The position numbers and the translations under genes are program-made. This document shows, piece after piece, positions 7,240-16,639 of a stretch of DNA of 44,656 nucleotides (position 1 is its first letter; each line of letters starts with the position of its first letter). The stretch is taken from the NCBI GenBank assembly GCA_016235885.1, contig JACRIH010000490.1:1-44656 (forward strand), given 5' to 3'. This DNA is from Planctomycetales bacterium (GTDB lineage Bacteria > Planctomycetota > Planctomycetia > Planctomycetales > Planctomycetaceae). The notes beneath the pieces were generated by a model. The model saw only the letters and a list, made by a program, of their open reading frames with translations, made no database searches and had not been told where the DNA came from.

Positions 7240-7281
7240 AGTGCAAAGTGCAGAGTGACGAGTGCAAAGTGCAAAATGAGG
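7240..7281. repeat. Short tandem repeat AGTGCAAAGTGCA
   Basis: Two imperfect ~21-base units in tandem, each starting AGTGCAAAGTGCA. It lies in the 93-base gap between the stop of the DHFR-like gene and attC-like site d. Function unknown. Confidence 0.7.
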
Positions 7282-7310
7282 AGTGTTCCGGCATTGAGCA
7301 GCGACCGGGG

Positions 7311-7856
<546 letters not shown>

Positions 7857-7972
7857 TTCGTGCTCCTTGCCAGGGCGGTCATTGATCCACCGTGCGAATG
7901 TTGATCGCGGAAAGCGGCTCGGTGAGTTACGCCCTTCGCGAGTTTCCGGTTGAGGACTTCAGTATGTCCGAG

Positions 7973-9109
7973 TTATTCCTCGATGCCAAGCGTCTGCAGC
8001 AGTTCGACAATTTCCCGATATCCTTCGCGATCAAGGCGAGGGTCATCTTCGTAGGCACCGCCCAGTCCGTTCCGGGCGCGCTTCAGTTGCCCTTCCGTCT
8101 TGGCGCCGCGACCAACAAGAATTGGAATGATCCGCTTCTGCCGATGCACGACCGCGGCGGTCAGCGGCGTCGAACCGTAGTCCTGTTCGCGGCTTTCAAT
8201 GTCGGCTCCGTGGTCCAGAAGCCACTCCACCCATTCCGGTTTGTCGTCGTAGACGCAACAGTGAAGCGGCGGCGGGACGACATACACGGGCTCGATCTCA
8301 TCGGGATCGGCCGTGATGACTCGCAAGGCCAAATCGAAATCGTTCGGGTCGATGGCATAGTAGATAGGCGCTTGTTCCTGGGACGGAAAACCAACCGGGG
8401 GACTCAGCTCGAAAAACGAGCCGGTCTTGGCAGCGAGCAATCGAAAGCCGCAATAGCGTGAGCGACCGTTCGGACCAAAGCCCCAGCGCTGGGCACTGCG
8501 GCAGAAGCGGGCACTGCTGCGGCAGCTCCCGCCGCGAACGGACCGACAGCCCACAGGGCAACAGCTCACAAAGAAACAATCCTCACACCATTCCCAGACA
8601 TTGCCGAGCATGTCATGGAACCCCCACGGGTTGGGCGTCTTCTGACCGACGGCGTGCGGCTTACCGTCCGCATTGTCCTGATACCACGCAACATCCTGCG
8701 GCTCGCCATGCCGTGGCGCCGAGCTTCCCGCCCGGCAGGCGTATTCCCACTCCGCGTCCGTCGGCAACCGATATTCCCAGTCGTGAGCGAGCACTCCGGC
8801 TTTTCGGTCGAGTTTGGTGAGCTTCTGACAGTACTCCTTGGCCTGGTCCCAGTACACCGAATCAACCGGTGCATCCCCAATCTTCTCATCGTCCGTCGGA
8901 TTCGTGCCTGTGACCGCTTCAAACTGATCCTGCGTGACCGGCGTTTTCCCCAGATAGAAGTCGTTCTCGAAAGTGACTTCGCGCTGCTGTTCCCAAGCCC
9001 GATGGCCATCCTCGGACTCCGGGCTCCCCATGATGAAAGAACCGGCAGGCACCCTGATCATCACGACGCCGACGGAACTCTGGAATTCTGAAGTTGGTGA
9101 TTTCGACAT
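7973..9109 (-). CDS. FGE/SUMF1-like domain fused to ankyrin-type repeats
   Basis: A 378-residue protein. Residues ~14-225 are an FGE-sulfatase (formylglycine-generating enzyme-like) domain: MIRVPAGSFIMGSP, FYLGKTPVTQDQFEAVTG, PVDSVYWDQAKEYCQKL, YRLPTDAEWEYACRAG, NPWGFHDMLGNVWEWCED, SVRGGSCRSSARFCRSAQR and GFRLL. The usual ~20-residue stretch between WEWCED and VRGGS is short and Cys-rich (CFFVSCCPVGC). Residues ~245-375 look like ankyrin-type repeats (PLHCCVYDDKPEWVEWLLDH, GADIESREQDYGSTPLTAAV). No signal peptide is seen, so it is probably cytoplasmic and may bind a partner. Active FGE enzymes need specific Cys residues that I cannot confirm; many such domains are non-enzymatic. The AlkD-like gene ends 16 bases upstream, so the two may form an operon. 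Confidence 0.85.
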   Translation of the reverse strand: MSKSPTSEFQSSVGVVMIRVPAGSFIMGSPESEDGHRAWEQQREVTFENDFYLGKTPVTQDQFEAVTGTNPTDDEKIGDAPVDSVYWDQAKEYCQKLTKLDRKAGVLAHDWEYRLPTDAEWEYACRAGSSAPRHGEPQDVAWYQDNADGKPHAVGQKTPNPWGFHDMLGNVWEWCEDCFFVSCCPVGCRSVRGGSCRSSARFCRSAQRWGFGPNGRSRYCGFRLLAAKTGSFFELSPPVGFPSQEQAPIYYAIDPNDFDLALRVITADPDEIEPVYVVPPPLHCCVYDDKPEWVEWLLDHGADIESREQDYGSTPLTAAVVHRQKRIIPILVGRGAKTEGQLKRARNGLGGAYEDDPRLDREGYREIVELLQTLGIEE

Positions 9110-9125
9110 GACGATCCAGCCTCGC

Positions 9126-9890
9126 TCAACAAGTCGTCGAACTCTGCCGCCTCACCATTTCGTTGATCCAGATCGGGGCGAACGGAGAGGTGCAACCCTT
9201 GGAGCACGGATAGTCGCGATAGATCCCCAGCTTTTCACCGATCGCGATCGCCCGTTTGCGGTGCTTGGAGAAGTGGATGCCGATTTCCGCAAGGCACATG
9301 TTCATCGTCCATTGCACTTCGGTCGCGGCGGCGCCCATTTCCTTCTCGATGCGATCGAGCAACGCGACGAGGTCAAGTCCTTCGGGGCTTTTCGCGACCC
9401 GCCCGGCCGTCAGTTGCCAGCCGGCACGGGCCGTCCAGGGGGCATCCGACGTCATCCATTTTTGGCGAAGCGTCTCTTTGTCGGCGCGCTCCTTGATGAC
9501 ATAAGAGTAAAGCCATTCGGCCACCCACGCAAAGCTGGTACTTTTCACCAATCGCTCCATCGCGTCGGCCGACAAAAGGCTGCCGTCGAGCAGGAGCGTC
9601 GCCAGGAACTGGGCGTCGATGTTGCCGGTCTTCCACAGAGACAAAGCCAATTCGTGATTGGTCTTGATCTTATTTGCCAGCTTCCGAACGTCTCCGCGAC
9701 TGACGCCGAACTGATTGTCACCGGCACCCCACTTGGCGTTTTGAGCACGCACACCGGCGTTGCCCAGCGACTCCAGTTGTCTGACGATTTCCTCCAAAGT
9801 CATGGTCGTGCTCTTTGTCCGAGCGCGCGTCGATTTGGCCTTCGCAACGTTGCCTTTCGCCGTCTTCACGGATGTCTTTTTCGTTGCCAT
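9126..9890 (-). CDS. AlkD-like DNA alkylation repair protein with a basic N-terminal tail
   Basis: About 254 residues. The first ~30 are Lys/Ala/Thr-rich (ATKKTSVKTAKGNVAKAKST), like the DUF1801 protein of the same island. The rest has the HEAT-like DNA_alkylation pattern: MTLEEIVRQLESLGNAGVRA, GVSRGDVRKLANKIK, LALSLWKTGNIDAQFLATLL, SFAWVAEWLYSYVI, WTMNMCLAEIGIHF and SPFAPIWINEMVRRQ. The role is probably excision of alkylated bases or DNA binding. It is about as diverged from the AlkD-like protein at 4257-4961 as from other members, so not a recent copy. The ATG at 9890 was chosen over the TTG at 9905. The start lies 45 bases after attC-like site c, and the FGE/ankyrin gene follows after 16 bases. 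Confidence 0.75.
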   Translation of the reverse strand: MATKKTSVKTAKGNVAKAKSTRARTKSTTMTLEEIVRQLESLGNAGVRAQNAKWGAGDNQFGVSRGDVRKLANKIKTNHELALSLWKTGNIDAQFLATLLLDGSLLSADAMERLVKSTSFAWVAEWLYSYVIKERADKETLRQKWMTSDAPWTARAGWQLTAGRVAKSPEGLDLVALLDRIEKEMGAAATEVQWTMNMCLAEIGIHFSKHRKRAIAIGEKLGIYRDYPCSKGCTSPFAPIWINEMVRRQSSTTC

Positions 9891-9930
9891 CGTCCATGTG
9901 TCCAATTCTGGCAGCTAGGAGGAGGGAAAG

Positions 9931-10027
9931 AGATAACGATAAAGCTCAGCAGCCGGGGCCGCTAGCTGACCATCATATCACGAAAGACTGTACTGCTGCC
10001 CCGGTCTGCTTCAGCGTTTGGTTCGGC
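9931..10027 (-). other. attC-like site c
   Basis: On the minus strand: GCCGAAC, CAAAC, GCTGAAGCAG, ACCGGGGC, a variable centre, GCCCCGG, CTGCTGAGC, TTTATC, GTTATCT. The halves pair well, with one unpaired base in the inner box. The right box is imperfect (GTTATCT against GTTRRRY). It begins 13 bases after the CPBP stop. In another frame the left half encodes PNQTLKQTGAA. Length 97 bases. Confidence 0.6.
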
Positions 10028-10040
10028 GCTGTGAGGATTC

Positions 10041-10793
10041 TTAGGCAAGTCCGAATGCTAGGGCCAGGAAGCCCATCCCACCGAACCCGGCGTGGATAAC
10101 CACTCCTGGGCAGGTGTTGCGCCGCCGCTGGGCGATGTAGGGTAGGATCAATGTGATCGGCACGAGCATTAACAGGACCTGCCATGGGAAGGCGGCGTGG
10201 AACAGCAACCATATTGTCCCGTTGACCAGCCAAGCCTTCCCCCCGAAGGCAACCTCCTGCCGCGGCAGCACGACGCCCCGCCACATGAACTCCTCCCCAA
10301 CGATGTTGAGCACAAAAAAAGGAAGCCACGCCGCCAAGATCCAATACCGGCCGGACGTGAGCGGCTCGAATGCCATGAACGAAAGATGTGGCTTCGCCTC
10401 GCCCAGCAGCATCCAGTGCGCGGCGCCGATGCCACCGGTCAACACGCCGACGGCTGCCAGCCCCCCGATAGTCCAAAGCCAGTCGCCACCGTTCATTGGA
10501 AGGAAGCGTAGCCGCTCGCCCCACGACCACCGTTTTACCGCACATCGCTCTCGGTACAGCAGCAGAACGCCGATCAGAAGCAGGGGGCCAAACAGGACGG
10601 TGCTTGCGGCCAAGAACCACATGAGGACAGGCTCAGCACCGGTGGCGGAGACGAGTGCCGGGATGATTGCCCGCGTTGTTAGGAATAGCAGCAGGGCACC
10701 TGTGCCGCATAGCGCTGCGGATCCGGTCAGGCCGAGTGGAGGAACCCGATCAGCCACGGGCCCTTCGCGCCGTTCAAAGCCTATGGATTTCAA
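10041..10793 (-). CDS. CPBP-family intramembrane metalloprotease
   Basis: About 250 residues and mostly hydrophobic, with about seven membrane segments. The three CPBP/ABI signature boxes are present: NIVGEEFMWRG (EExxxR), LLFHAAFPW with the second-box His, and PGVVIHAGFGG (third box). The family (CAAX prenyl protease-like, Abi) cleaves within membranes; bacterial roles include bacteriocin self-immunity and regulated proteolysis. The longest ORF begins at 10871, but GGGAGGT lies about eight bases before the TTG at 10793 (LKSIGFERREGPVAD). That start falls about 20 bases past the GTTCGGC box of attC-like site e. The gene with site c therefore makes a complete cassette of about 0.9 kb, directly after sucD. 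Confidence 0.85.
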   Translation of the reverse strand: MKSIGFERREGPVADRVPPLGLTGSAALCGTGALLLFLTTRAIIPALVSATGAEPVLMWFLAASTVLFGPLLLIGVLLLYRERCAVKRWSWGERLRFLPMNGGDWLWTIGGLAAVGVLTGGIGAAHWMLLGEAKPHLSFMAFEPLTSGRYWILAAWLPFFVLNIVGEEFMWRGVVLPRQEVAFGGKAWLVNGTIWLLFHAAFPWQVLLMLVPITLILPYIAQRRRNTCPGVVIHAGFGGMGFLALAFGLA

Positions 10794-10813
10794 AATCCCG
10801 CTACCTCCCGTAC

Positions 10814-10945
10814 GCCGAACAGTTGAGTGAGCTGCGCGCGGCCTAAAACGCGAGGTCGGTCGCGGGGTCACTTGGAGTACGGCGGTTGAATCGGTGGTTT
10901 TCTCCAGAGAATCACGCTTGGCGGTCTCGAATCAAGTTGTTCGGA
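10814..10945 (-). other. attC-like site e (sucD-proximal edge of the island)
   Basis: On the minus strand: TCCGAAC, AACTTGATTCGAG, ACCGCC, a centre of ~80 bases, GGCCGCGCGCAG, CTCACTCAACT, GTTCGGC. The inner boxes pair with one extra C on one side. The site starts 50 bases after the sucD stop. Length 132 bases, within the described attC range. Confidence 0.45.
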
Positions 10946-10994
10946 TTCCAAGAGAGGCCGCGTGCGAGCTAGTTCCAATCGAGTTGCGTGCGGT

Positions 10995-11876
10995 CTATCG
11001 TCGATTGCGCTCGATGGCGCGCTTCATCGCCGCTCCCATGTCGGCGGGGCTGAGCGCCATTTCGACTCCGGCCGCCTGCAACGCGGCGACTTTCTCGGCC
11101 GCTGTTCCGCCACCTCCGGAAATGATCGCGCCCGCGTGGCCCATGCGTTTGCCCGGTGGGGCCGTGCTGCCGGCGATGAAGCCTGCGACCGGCTTCGTCA
11201 CGTTTTTCTTGATGAACTCGGCCGCTTGTTGCTCGGCGTTGCCGCCGATTTCGCCCATCATCAGGATCGCTTCGGTCGCGGGATCTTTCTGGAACAGGTC
11301 GAGGCAGTCAATAAAATTCGTGCCGTTGATCGGATCGCCGCCGATCCCGACACACGTCGTCTGGCCCAACCCGAGGTTGGTCAATTGCCACGCCGCTTCG
11401 TAGGTCAGCGTGCCGCTGCGACTGACCACACCGACCGGTCCCGGCGTGCAGATTTGACCCGGCATGATCCCGATCTTCGCCGCGCCGGGCGTGAGCAGCC
11501 CCGGACAGTTCGGCCCGACGAGCCGACTCTTCATGGTCTTCAACTTCTTCATCACCCGCACCATGTCGAGCACCGGCACCCCCTCGGTGATCGCGATGAT
11601 CAGCGGAACGCCCGCGTCGGCCGCTTCGAGGATCGCGTCGCCGCAGAATGGCGGCGGGACAAAAATCAGCGAACAGTTCGCCCCCGTTTTCCGCACGGCT
11701 TCTTCGACCGTGTTGAAGATCGGGAACCCGTCCACTTCGGTCCCCCCCTTGCCCGGTGTGACTCCCCCCACCATCTGCGTGCCGTATTCGCGGCACTTCT
11801 GGCTGTGAAACAACCCCGCCTTGCCGGTGATGCCCTGGGTGATGACGCGCGTGTTCTTGTCGACGAGGATGCTCAT
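10995..11876 (-). CDS. sucD: Succinyl-CoA synthetase subunit alpha
   Basis: A 293-residue protein, the usual length. Together with SucC it converts succinyl-CoA and ADP (or GDP) to succinate and ATP (GTP) in the TCA cycle, in the cytoplasm. Landmarks: [19 protein letters not shown] at the N-terminus with the CoA-binding fold, [57 protein letters not shown], and [20 protein letters not shown] with the phosphohistidine (GHAGA). It lies 173 bases downstream of sucC in the same direction, with repeat DNA between. The start is the ATG at 11876 ([11 protein letters not shown]). Confidence 0.97.
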   Translation of the reverse strand: MSILVDKNTRVITQGITGKAGLFHSQKCREYGTQMVGGVTPGKGGTEVDGFPIFNTVEEAVRKTGANCSLIFVPPPFCGDAILEAADAGVPLIIAITEGVPVLDMVRVMKKLKTMKSRLVGPNCPGLLTPGAAKIGIMPGQICTPGPVGVVSRSGTLTYEAAWQLTNLGLGQTTCVGIGGDPINGTNFIDCLDLFQKDPATEAILMMGEIGGNAEQQAAEFIKKNVTKPVAGFIAGSTAPPGKRMGHAGAIISGGGGTAAEKVAALQAAGVEMALSPADMGAAMKRAIERNRR

Positions 11877-11881
11877 GGGAA

Positions 11882-12013
11882 ATTGCCGATTTTCGATTGC
11901 CGATTTTCGATTGAGTAAATCTCTGTGACGGGCCGCTCCGCGTTAAAGGAACACTAATTCTCACTAATCTTCGCTAATGAAACCCGTATCAGCGTCGATC
12001 AGCGAAGATTAGC
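11882..12013. repeat. Repeats in the sucC-sucD gap
   Basis: Near 11883-11913 the unit ATTGCCGATTTTCG occurs twice in tandem plus a partial third. At 11964-11975 and 12001-12012 a 12-base inverted repeat (CTAATCTTCGCT / AGCGAAGATTAG) can form a hairpin. Both look like dispersed intergenic repeats. They could lower sucD expression relative to sucC. Confidence 0.6.
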
Positions 12014-12049
12014 GTTCCAGAGAGTTGCTCAAGTAAACTCCACTACTAT

Positions 12050-13237
12050 TCATGCCTTCAGCGTCGCCACGACTTTCTTCGCCGCGTCGGTCAGGTCGAT
12101 TCCGGCGATGATTGGGCGGCCGCTCTTGGCCAGCATTTCACGAGCCTTTTCGACGTTTGTCCCTTCGAGACGGACGACCAGCGGGACGTTGAAGCCCACC
12201 TTTTCGTAGGCGGACAGCAACGCTTCGACGATCACGTCGCACTTCATGATCCCGCCGAAAATGTTGACGAGCACCGCTTTCACATTCGGATCGGCCAGCA
12301 GGATGCGGAACGCCTCGGTCACCTGATCGACATTCGCTCCGCCGCCCACGTCGAGAAAGTTCGCCGGTTCGCCACCGTGCAGCTTGATGATGTCCATCGT
12401 GCTCATGGCCAACCCGGCACCGTTTACGAGGCAGCCGATGTTCCCCTCCAGCTTGACGAAGCTCAGACCCGCTTCACCCGCGCGGACCTCCATCGCGTTT
12501 TCTTCGCTGAGGTCTCGCAGCGCATTGAACGATTCGTGGCGGAACATCGCGTTGTCGTCGAACGACACCTTCGCGTCGAGCGCGACCATTTCACCCTGCT
12601 TCGTCACGACCAGCGGGTTGATCTCGGCCATGCTGCAATCGCTGTCGAGGAAGAACTTGCAGACCTTTTTCAAGAACGTCTCGGCCGAACGGATCGCGGT
12701 CCCTTCCAGCCCCAGCTTGAACGCCAGCTTGCGCGCCTGAAACCCCGCCAACCCCGATTCACCGTCGATCGGTTCCGTCAGGATTTTTTCGGGCGTCTTG
12801 GCGGCCACGTCCTCGATGTTCATGCCCCCTTCCGAAGACATGATCAACACCGGCCCGCCGACGTCGCGGTCCACAACCACGCCCAGATACAACTCGCGGG
12901 CGATGTCGAGTCCCTGTTCGACGTACAACGTGTTGACCTGCTTCCCATCGGGACCGGTCTGAATCGTGACGAGCGTACTGCCGAGCATCCGCTTTGCGTT
13001 ATCCCGTGCCTCGTCGGCCGATCGCACGAGGACGACGCCCCGTTGCTGCGGGTGTTCTTTGAATGTCCCCTTGCCGCGGCCGCCGGCGTGAATCTGCGAT
13101 TTGACGACCGCAATCGCGCCGCCGAGCTGCGTAAACGCCGCCGCCGCCTCGTCGGGAGTCCGCGCGACAATCCCCTTCGGCACCGCGACACCGGCGGTCG
13201 CGAACAGTTGTTTGCCCTGATATTCGTGTATTTTCAT
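12050..13237 (-). CDS. sucC: Succinyl-CoA synthetase subunit beta
   Basis: A 395-residue protein, full family length. The N-terminal ATP-grasp domain starts [20 protein letters not shown] and contains [12 protein letters not shown], the nucleotide-binding lysine segment. The C-terminal ligase domain has the [14 protein letters not shown] segment and [20 protein letters not shown], then [20 protein letters not shown] and ILVNIFGGI-type sequence ([13 protein letters not shown]). It pairs with SucD. The ATG at 13237 matches the family start exactly. Confidence 0.97.
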   Translation of the reverse strand: MKIHEYQGKQLFATAGVAVPKGIVARTPDEAAAAFTQLGGAIAVVKSQIHAGGRGKGTFKEHPQQRGVVLVRSADEARDNAKRMLGSTLVTIQTGPDGKQVNTLYVEQGLDIARELYLGVVVDRDVGGPVLIMSSEGGMNIEDVAAKTPEKILTEPIDGESGLAGFQARKLAFKLGLEGTAIRSAETFLKKVCKFFLDSDCSMAEINPLVVTKQGEMVALDAKVSFDDNAMFRHESFNALRDLSEENAMEVRAGEAGLSFVKLEGNIGCLVNGAGLAMSTMDIIKLHGGEPANFLDVGGGANVDQVTEAFRILLADPNVKAVLVNIFGGIMKCDVIVEALLSAYEKVGFNVPLVVRLEGTNVEKAREMLAKSGRPIIAGIDLTDAAKKVVATLKA

Positions 13238-13351
13238 GATGCTGCTTTCGTGATCGCCCCGGTCGTGTTGGACAGCCTGCCGCGGCTCAGGCGACGAATC
13301 CTAGCGACCCATTCCACGTGATGCCAGTGGCCGCATTCAAGCGATCGCACT

Positions 13352-13475
13352 CCCCTCTCCCCTTCGGGGGAGAGGGGTCGGGGGTGAGGGGGCCACGTGC
13401 CTGTTGTGCAATCGAATTGAAGCGAACCGTAGCCCCGCCCCCTCACCCCGGCCCGCTCCACCGGAGGGGAGAGGG
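13352..13475. repeat. Paired CCCCTCTCCCC hairpin repeats
   Basis: At 13352-13377 there is an 11-base perfect stem (CCCCTCTCCCC) closed by a TTCG tetraloop, followed by GGGGTGAGGGGG. At 13431-13475 lies a related copy in inverse order (CCCCCTCACCCC ... GGAGGGGAGAGGG). The 242-base gap between sucC and the next gene is mostly this repeat. The same family recurs at 19355-19491, and a degraded copy lies near 44550-44580. Confidence 0.8.
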
Positions 13476-13479
13476 AGGA

Positions 13480-14949
13480 TCATTCCGCAAACCGCAATGC
13501 AAACAGATCGGCATCTTTCAGGACCAACCGCAGGCGGATGGCATGTCCGGCGAGCTTGCTGACATCACTGCCCGACTTCCACGACACGGGCCGTTCGATT
13601 TCATTGCCGATCAACTCGCGGGCTTCGTCGAGAGCAAAACCGGGGATCGGTTTCCCGGCGGCGTCCTGCACCTCGACACGCAGGCTGCCAGCCGCGGACG
13701 TCGCAAGATTCACGAGCAGTCGCTTGCCAGTGAACGTGATCGGCTTCGTCAACAATTCGCCCGCCGAGTAGCCGGCACGCACTGATGCGAAGCCGTCGAG
13801 ACGCAACGAGTACCGATGCAGGTGCGCCGTCGGCTGGGCGTAATCCTGGTTGACGTAGAACGACATTTCGTCCGGCCCGGTTTGAACCACGTTCAGCGCG
13901 GGATAGTTTGTGCGCGACACCCAGTTGCGAGGGCCGAGGCCGGGCCTCAAAAAGCCTTCGAGGAACGTGCGGTCGTACACGCCACCGCCACGCGATGTCT
14001 GAAAGATCGCATCCGACGTGTCCTTGAAATACCCCGCGTTGACGCCGATGACTTTTGCTTCGTCATCCGTCAGCACCTGCCGTCCCGGCATGAACCGGGC
14101 CGCGAGCGAAACGTAAATGTGCGGCGCGCGAAAGTACGCATGCGTCTGGCTCGTGTAATGATGCTCGACCGGCACCGAGCCCCCTTCGCGCCGGTACTCC
14201 ATCAGCACCGGTTCGGACCACGTCAAAAAGTCGTCGCTCGTCGAGCGGGCGATCCGGCGGATGCCATCCTGAAACACCCGGAAAAAGCACACGTACTTCC
14301 GCTCGCTCTCCGACCAGAACGCCAGGTTTTGCGAATCGAACATGTACTTGTACGGCACGGTGACCTTGGTGAGGATCGGCTCGTCGCGCAGCTTCCGCCA
14401 GCGCAGGCCATCGGACGACGCAAACGCGGCCAGCCCACTCGACATCGTGCCTCCGATTGCCTTCCATCGCTCATCGGCCGGAACGCCAGGCCGCGAATCG
14501 AGCAGCGGCGAAAAATTGTGCGAAAACGGAGCCAACCCGGCGAGCACGACGTTGTTGTCCTTCGTCCCGTGGACATCGAAATGCCCGAGCTTGGGTTTGG
14601 TCCACGCGATTCCATCGGGCGATTCCGCGACGCATGTCACCTCCGTGTTGCTCCCATCGCGACCGACTGTCGGATTCCCACGGTAGTACACTCGAAATCG
14701 ATCACCATCCTTGATGACCGTGCAGTACCCGCAAAACTGTCCCTCCCAAGGCTGATCGAATTTCAACACGACTCCCTCGTCGCGCGGCCGCGCCAGTTCC
14801 AGCCGGCACCCGTCGACCTTCTCGATCAGATGGTGATCGACAAACAATTCCCGTCGCGATCCCAATTCAATCGGAGTCGCAGCCTGAACGGGAATGGTGA
14901 CCAGAACCAGAACAATGCTCATCAGACAAACGGTGCAGCGAAGCGTCAT
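13480..14949 (-). CDS. Secreted beta-propeller glycosidase-like protein
   Basis: About 489 residues. A signal peptide (CLMSIVLVLVTIPVQA) starts at the ATG 14949, with GGAG about six bases upstream (a second ATG lies at 14952). The mature part has repeated propeller-blade signatures typical of GH32/GH43/GH130-like folds: SRRELFVDHHLIEKVDG, FCGYCTVIKDGDRFRVYYRG, TCVAESPDGIAWTKPKLG, LAAFASSDGLRWRKLRDEPI, RKYVCFFRVFQDG and RSTSDDFLTWSEPV. The C-terminal ~100 residues form a small beta domain (KRLLVNLATSAAGSLRVEVQ). Planctomycetes carry many such uncharacterised proteins. The substrate is probably a polysaccharide or its oligosaccharides, but catalytic residues were not assigned. It precedes no partner in the same direction closer than the beta-helix gene upstream. 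Confidence 0.7.
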   Translation of the reverse strand: MTLRCTVCLMSIVLVLVTIPVQAATPIELGSRRELFVDHHLIEKVDGCRLELARPRDEGVVLKFDQPWEGQFCGYCTVIKDGDRFRVYYRGNPTVGRDGSNTEVTCVAESPDGIAWTKPKLGHFDVHGTKDNNVVLAGLAPFSHNFSPLLDSRPGVPADERWKAIGGTMSSGLAAFASSDGLRWRKLRDEPILTKVTVPYKYMFDSQNLAFWSESERKYVCFFRVFQDGIRRIARSTSDDFLTWSEPVLMEYRREGGSVPVEHHYTSQTHAYFRAPHIYVSLAARFMPGRQVLTDDEAKVIGVNAGYFKDTSDAIFQTSRGGGVYDRTFLEGFLRPGLGPRNWVSRTNYPALNVVQTGPDEMSFYVNQDYAQPTAHLHRYSLRLDGFASVRAGYSAGELLTKPITFTGKRLLVNLATSAAGSLRVEVQDAAGKPIPGFALDEARELIGNEIERPVSWKSGSDVSKLAGHAIRLRLVLKDADLFALRFAE

Positions 14950-15176
14950 CATGATCTCCGGGTTCGGAACGGATCGACTCAACGTGCTGAATGCGGTTGC
15001 ACGGAATACCGCACTGCGATGCAACCGGCAAGCAACCGGACGGATTCATTTTCGACTCAGACGCATTTTTCAGGACGCAAGGTACCCGTCCTCCTGGGAC
15101 TCGGATTTGACCCCAATGGTCCCATCGGTCCCGACGATGACGTCGGGGCATCCGAATCCATTGTGGGACACGGTGT

Positions 15177-16451
15177 TCATTGAGTCACGAGATTCGTTCC
15201 CACTGAGGAATTCGGCAATTGTTCATGATCGCTCGGCGCGTCCGCCAGCAAGTTGTTGGAGAACAACAGATGTCGACTTTTCGGGTCGCGCAGCTCGAGG
15301 GCTTTCGGAACGCTCGAAAAAACGTTGCCGGAAACAGCAACGTCGCGCGTCCCCTCCAGCACGATGCCGCCGGCGAGTTGGTCGTCGATCTTGCGCTTGA
15401 GCGCTCCTTCGCCGATGTAACTGTCGCAAAAACTATTGCCGGTGACGGCGATCCGGCTGCTGTCACGGGCGATCCGCAAGCAGCGAGTATCGAGCTGCGG
15501 AGGTTGTGTCCCGTCTTTGGCTTTGGGCGGCATCTTGAGCAACACGAACGTGTTCGCCGAGACGGTGCAGCCGTGCGCATCGATCAGGTCGATGCCTCCG
15601 CCGTTGTGGGCGATGACATTGGCGCTCATTGTGATCCCGTAGCAGTCGCGGCCGAGCACGATACCCCGGCCGTCGCATTCTTCGATCATGTTGCCGGAGA
15701 TGACCGATCCGTACGTGTTCTCGATCACCACACCGTCTCCCAGGTGGTCATCCATGCAGTTCCCGGTCAGACACAGGTTGAATCCGTCGAAGCAGTGCAG
15801 CGCGTCGCGATTCTCCTCGAACTGATTCGCGGCCACGACGATGTCATGGCAACCGATCAGGTTCAGCCCCGTCTGCTTGTTGTACGTCATCAGGCAATCG
15901 TTGATGCGGGGGTCTTCGTAACAGTTGTCGAGCCGGATGCCGTCACCGCCGTGGTAACTGACCGTCACCCCTTGCAGGAACAACTCGTTGACTTGAATCG
16001 CTTCGAGGCCATGTCCGCTCTTCTCGTTGCCGGTGATGCGGAGGTTGCTGACCATGACTCGCCACAGTTTGTCGTTCGCCTTCACCTTGGCTCCGTCCGG
16101 ATGGCGAATCACCAACGCCGATTCGCCGGTGGTGTTGACGTTCTTGATGTGCGTCGCGGTACCCGATCCCTGAATGAGCACATCCGACCGCGACACCACC
16201 AGCGGCCGATCGATCTCAAACGTCCCCGGCGGAATCCGCACGACTCCGCCTTCCGTCGGCAACGCATCCATTGCCGCCTGCAACGAGGCAAACTCTGCTG
16301 CGTTGATTTCGACCCGCGCTCCCGGCAGCTTGACGCGACCGGCCGGCTCGGCCCCCGGCTTCTGAGCCTCCGCCCCGACGGTGAGCCAGACACCAGACAA
16401 TCCCACCGCCACGACCGCCAGCATCACGACTCGGCGCATCGTAAACATCAT
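15177..16451 (-). CDS. Secreted right-handed parallel beta-helix protein
   Basis: About 424 residues. AAGGAG and the ATG at 16451 precede a signal peptide (RRVVMLAVVAVGLSGVWL). After a linker, FASLQAAMDALPTEGGVVRI and PPGTFEIDRPLVVSRSDVLI form the N-terminal cap seen in pectate-lyase-like proteins. Many ~22-residue coils follow, with Asn ladders: VSNLRITGNEKSGHGLEAIQ, VTVSYHGGDGIRLDNCYEDP, GLNLIGCHDIVVAANQFEEN, SVISGNMIEECDGRGIVLG, TMSANVIAHNGGGIDLIDAH, VTGNSFCDSYIG. The fold suggests a polysaccharide lyase, epimerase or hydrolase; no catalytic set was identified. The longest ORF starts further upstream, but that part is Arg-rich and lacks family features. It is divergent from the prepilin peptidase gene. 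Confidence 0.8.
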   Translation of the reverse strand: MMFTMRRVVMLAVVAVGLSGVWLTVGAEAQKPGAEPAGRVKLPGARVEINAAEFASLQAAMDALPTEGGVVRIPPGTFEIDRPLVVSRSDVLIQGSGTATHIKNVNTTGESALVIRHPDGAKVKANDKLWRVMVSNLRITGNEKSGHGLEAIQVNELFLQGVTVSYHGGDGIRLDNCYEDPRINDCLMTYNKQTGLNLIGCHDIVVAANQFEENRDALHCFDGFNLCLTGNCMDDHLGDGVVIENTYGSVISGNMIEECDGRGIVLGRDCYGITMSANVIAHNGGGIDLIDAHGCTVSANTFVLLKMPPKAKDGTQPPQLDTRCLRIARDSSRIAVTGNSFCDSYIGEGALKRKIDDQLAGGIVLEGTRDVAVSGNVFSSVPKALELRDPKSRHLLFSNNLLADAPSDHEQLPNSSVGTNLVTQ

Positions 16452-16639
16452 TCGTCTCCTTGGTTCTTGGACACCGGGCAGCAGCGCGTTCAAGTTAGCC
16501 GTGTCATCTCGATTCCACAATTGGCCGAACTCCACGGTCGTGGACATTACGGATTGAGTGACATTCGCCGGACAAGCTGCTAGAACGGGCCGCTCGTCTC
16601 CAATTCTCAAACTGCCACCGGGTTGTCGAGCAACCAACC

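Noticed and set aside
7880-7972. Possible attC site between the FGE/ankyrin gene and the DHFR-like gene
   Set aside because: Only weak pairing (CTCGG/CCGAG) and no outer boxes.
9124-9130. GTTGAGC box (minus strand) at the end of the second AlkD-like gene as an attC edge
   Set aside because: It fits GTTRRRY, but no partner box or stem was found, and the protein's native C-terminus covers the region.
8973-9965. Plus-strand ORF of 330 codons over the AlkD-like gene
   Set aside because: The minus-strand AlkD-like protein has clear family motifs, and this frame has none.
9973-10620. Overlapping minus-strand ORF of 215 codons ending in TLKQTGAAVQSFVI
   Set aside because: The CPBP frame (10041-10793) has all family motifs. 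Only the attC-encoded tail of this alternative frame is of interest.
12377-13321. Plus-strand ORF over sucC
   Set aside because: sucC on the minus strand is certain, and the antisense frame has only compositional bias.
13816-15183. Long plus-strand ORF of 455 codons
   Set aside because: It is antisense to the secreted propeller gene, Arg/His-rich, without family features; a shadow frame of GC-rich coding DNA.
15219-16583. Long plus-strand ORF of 454 codons
   Set aside because: It mirrors the beta-helix gene on the minus strand and has no recognisable motif.
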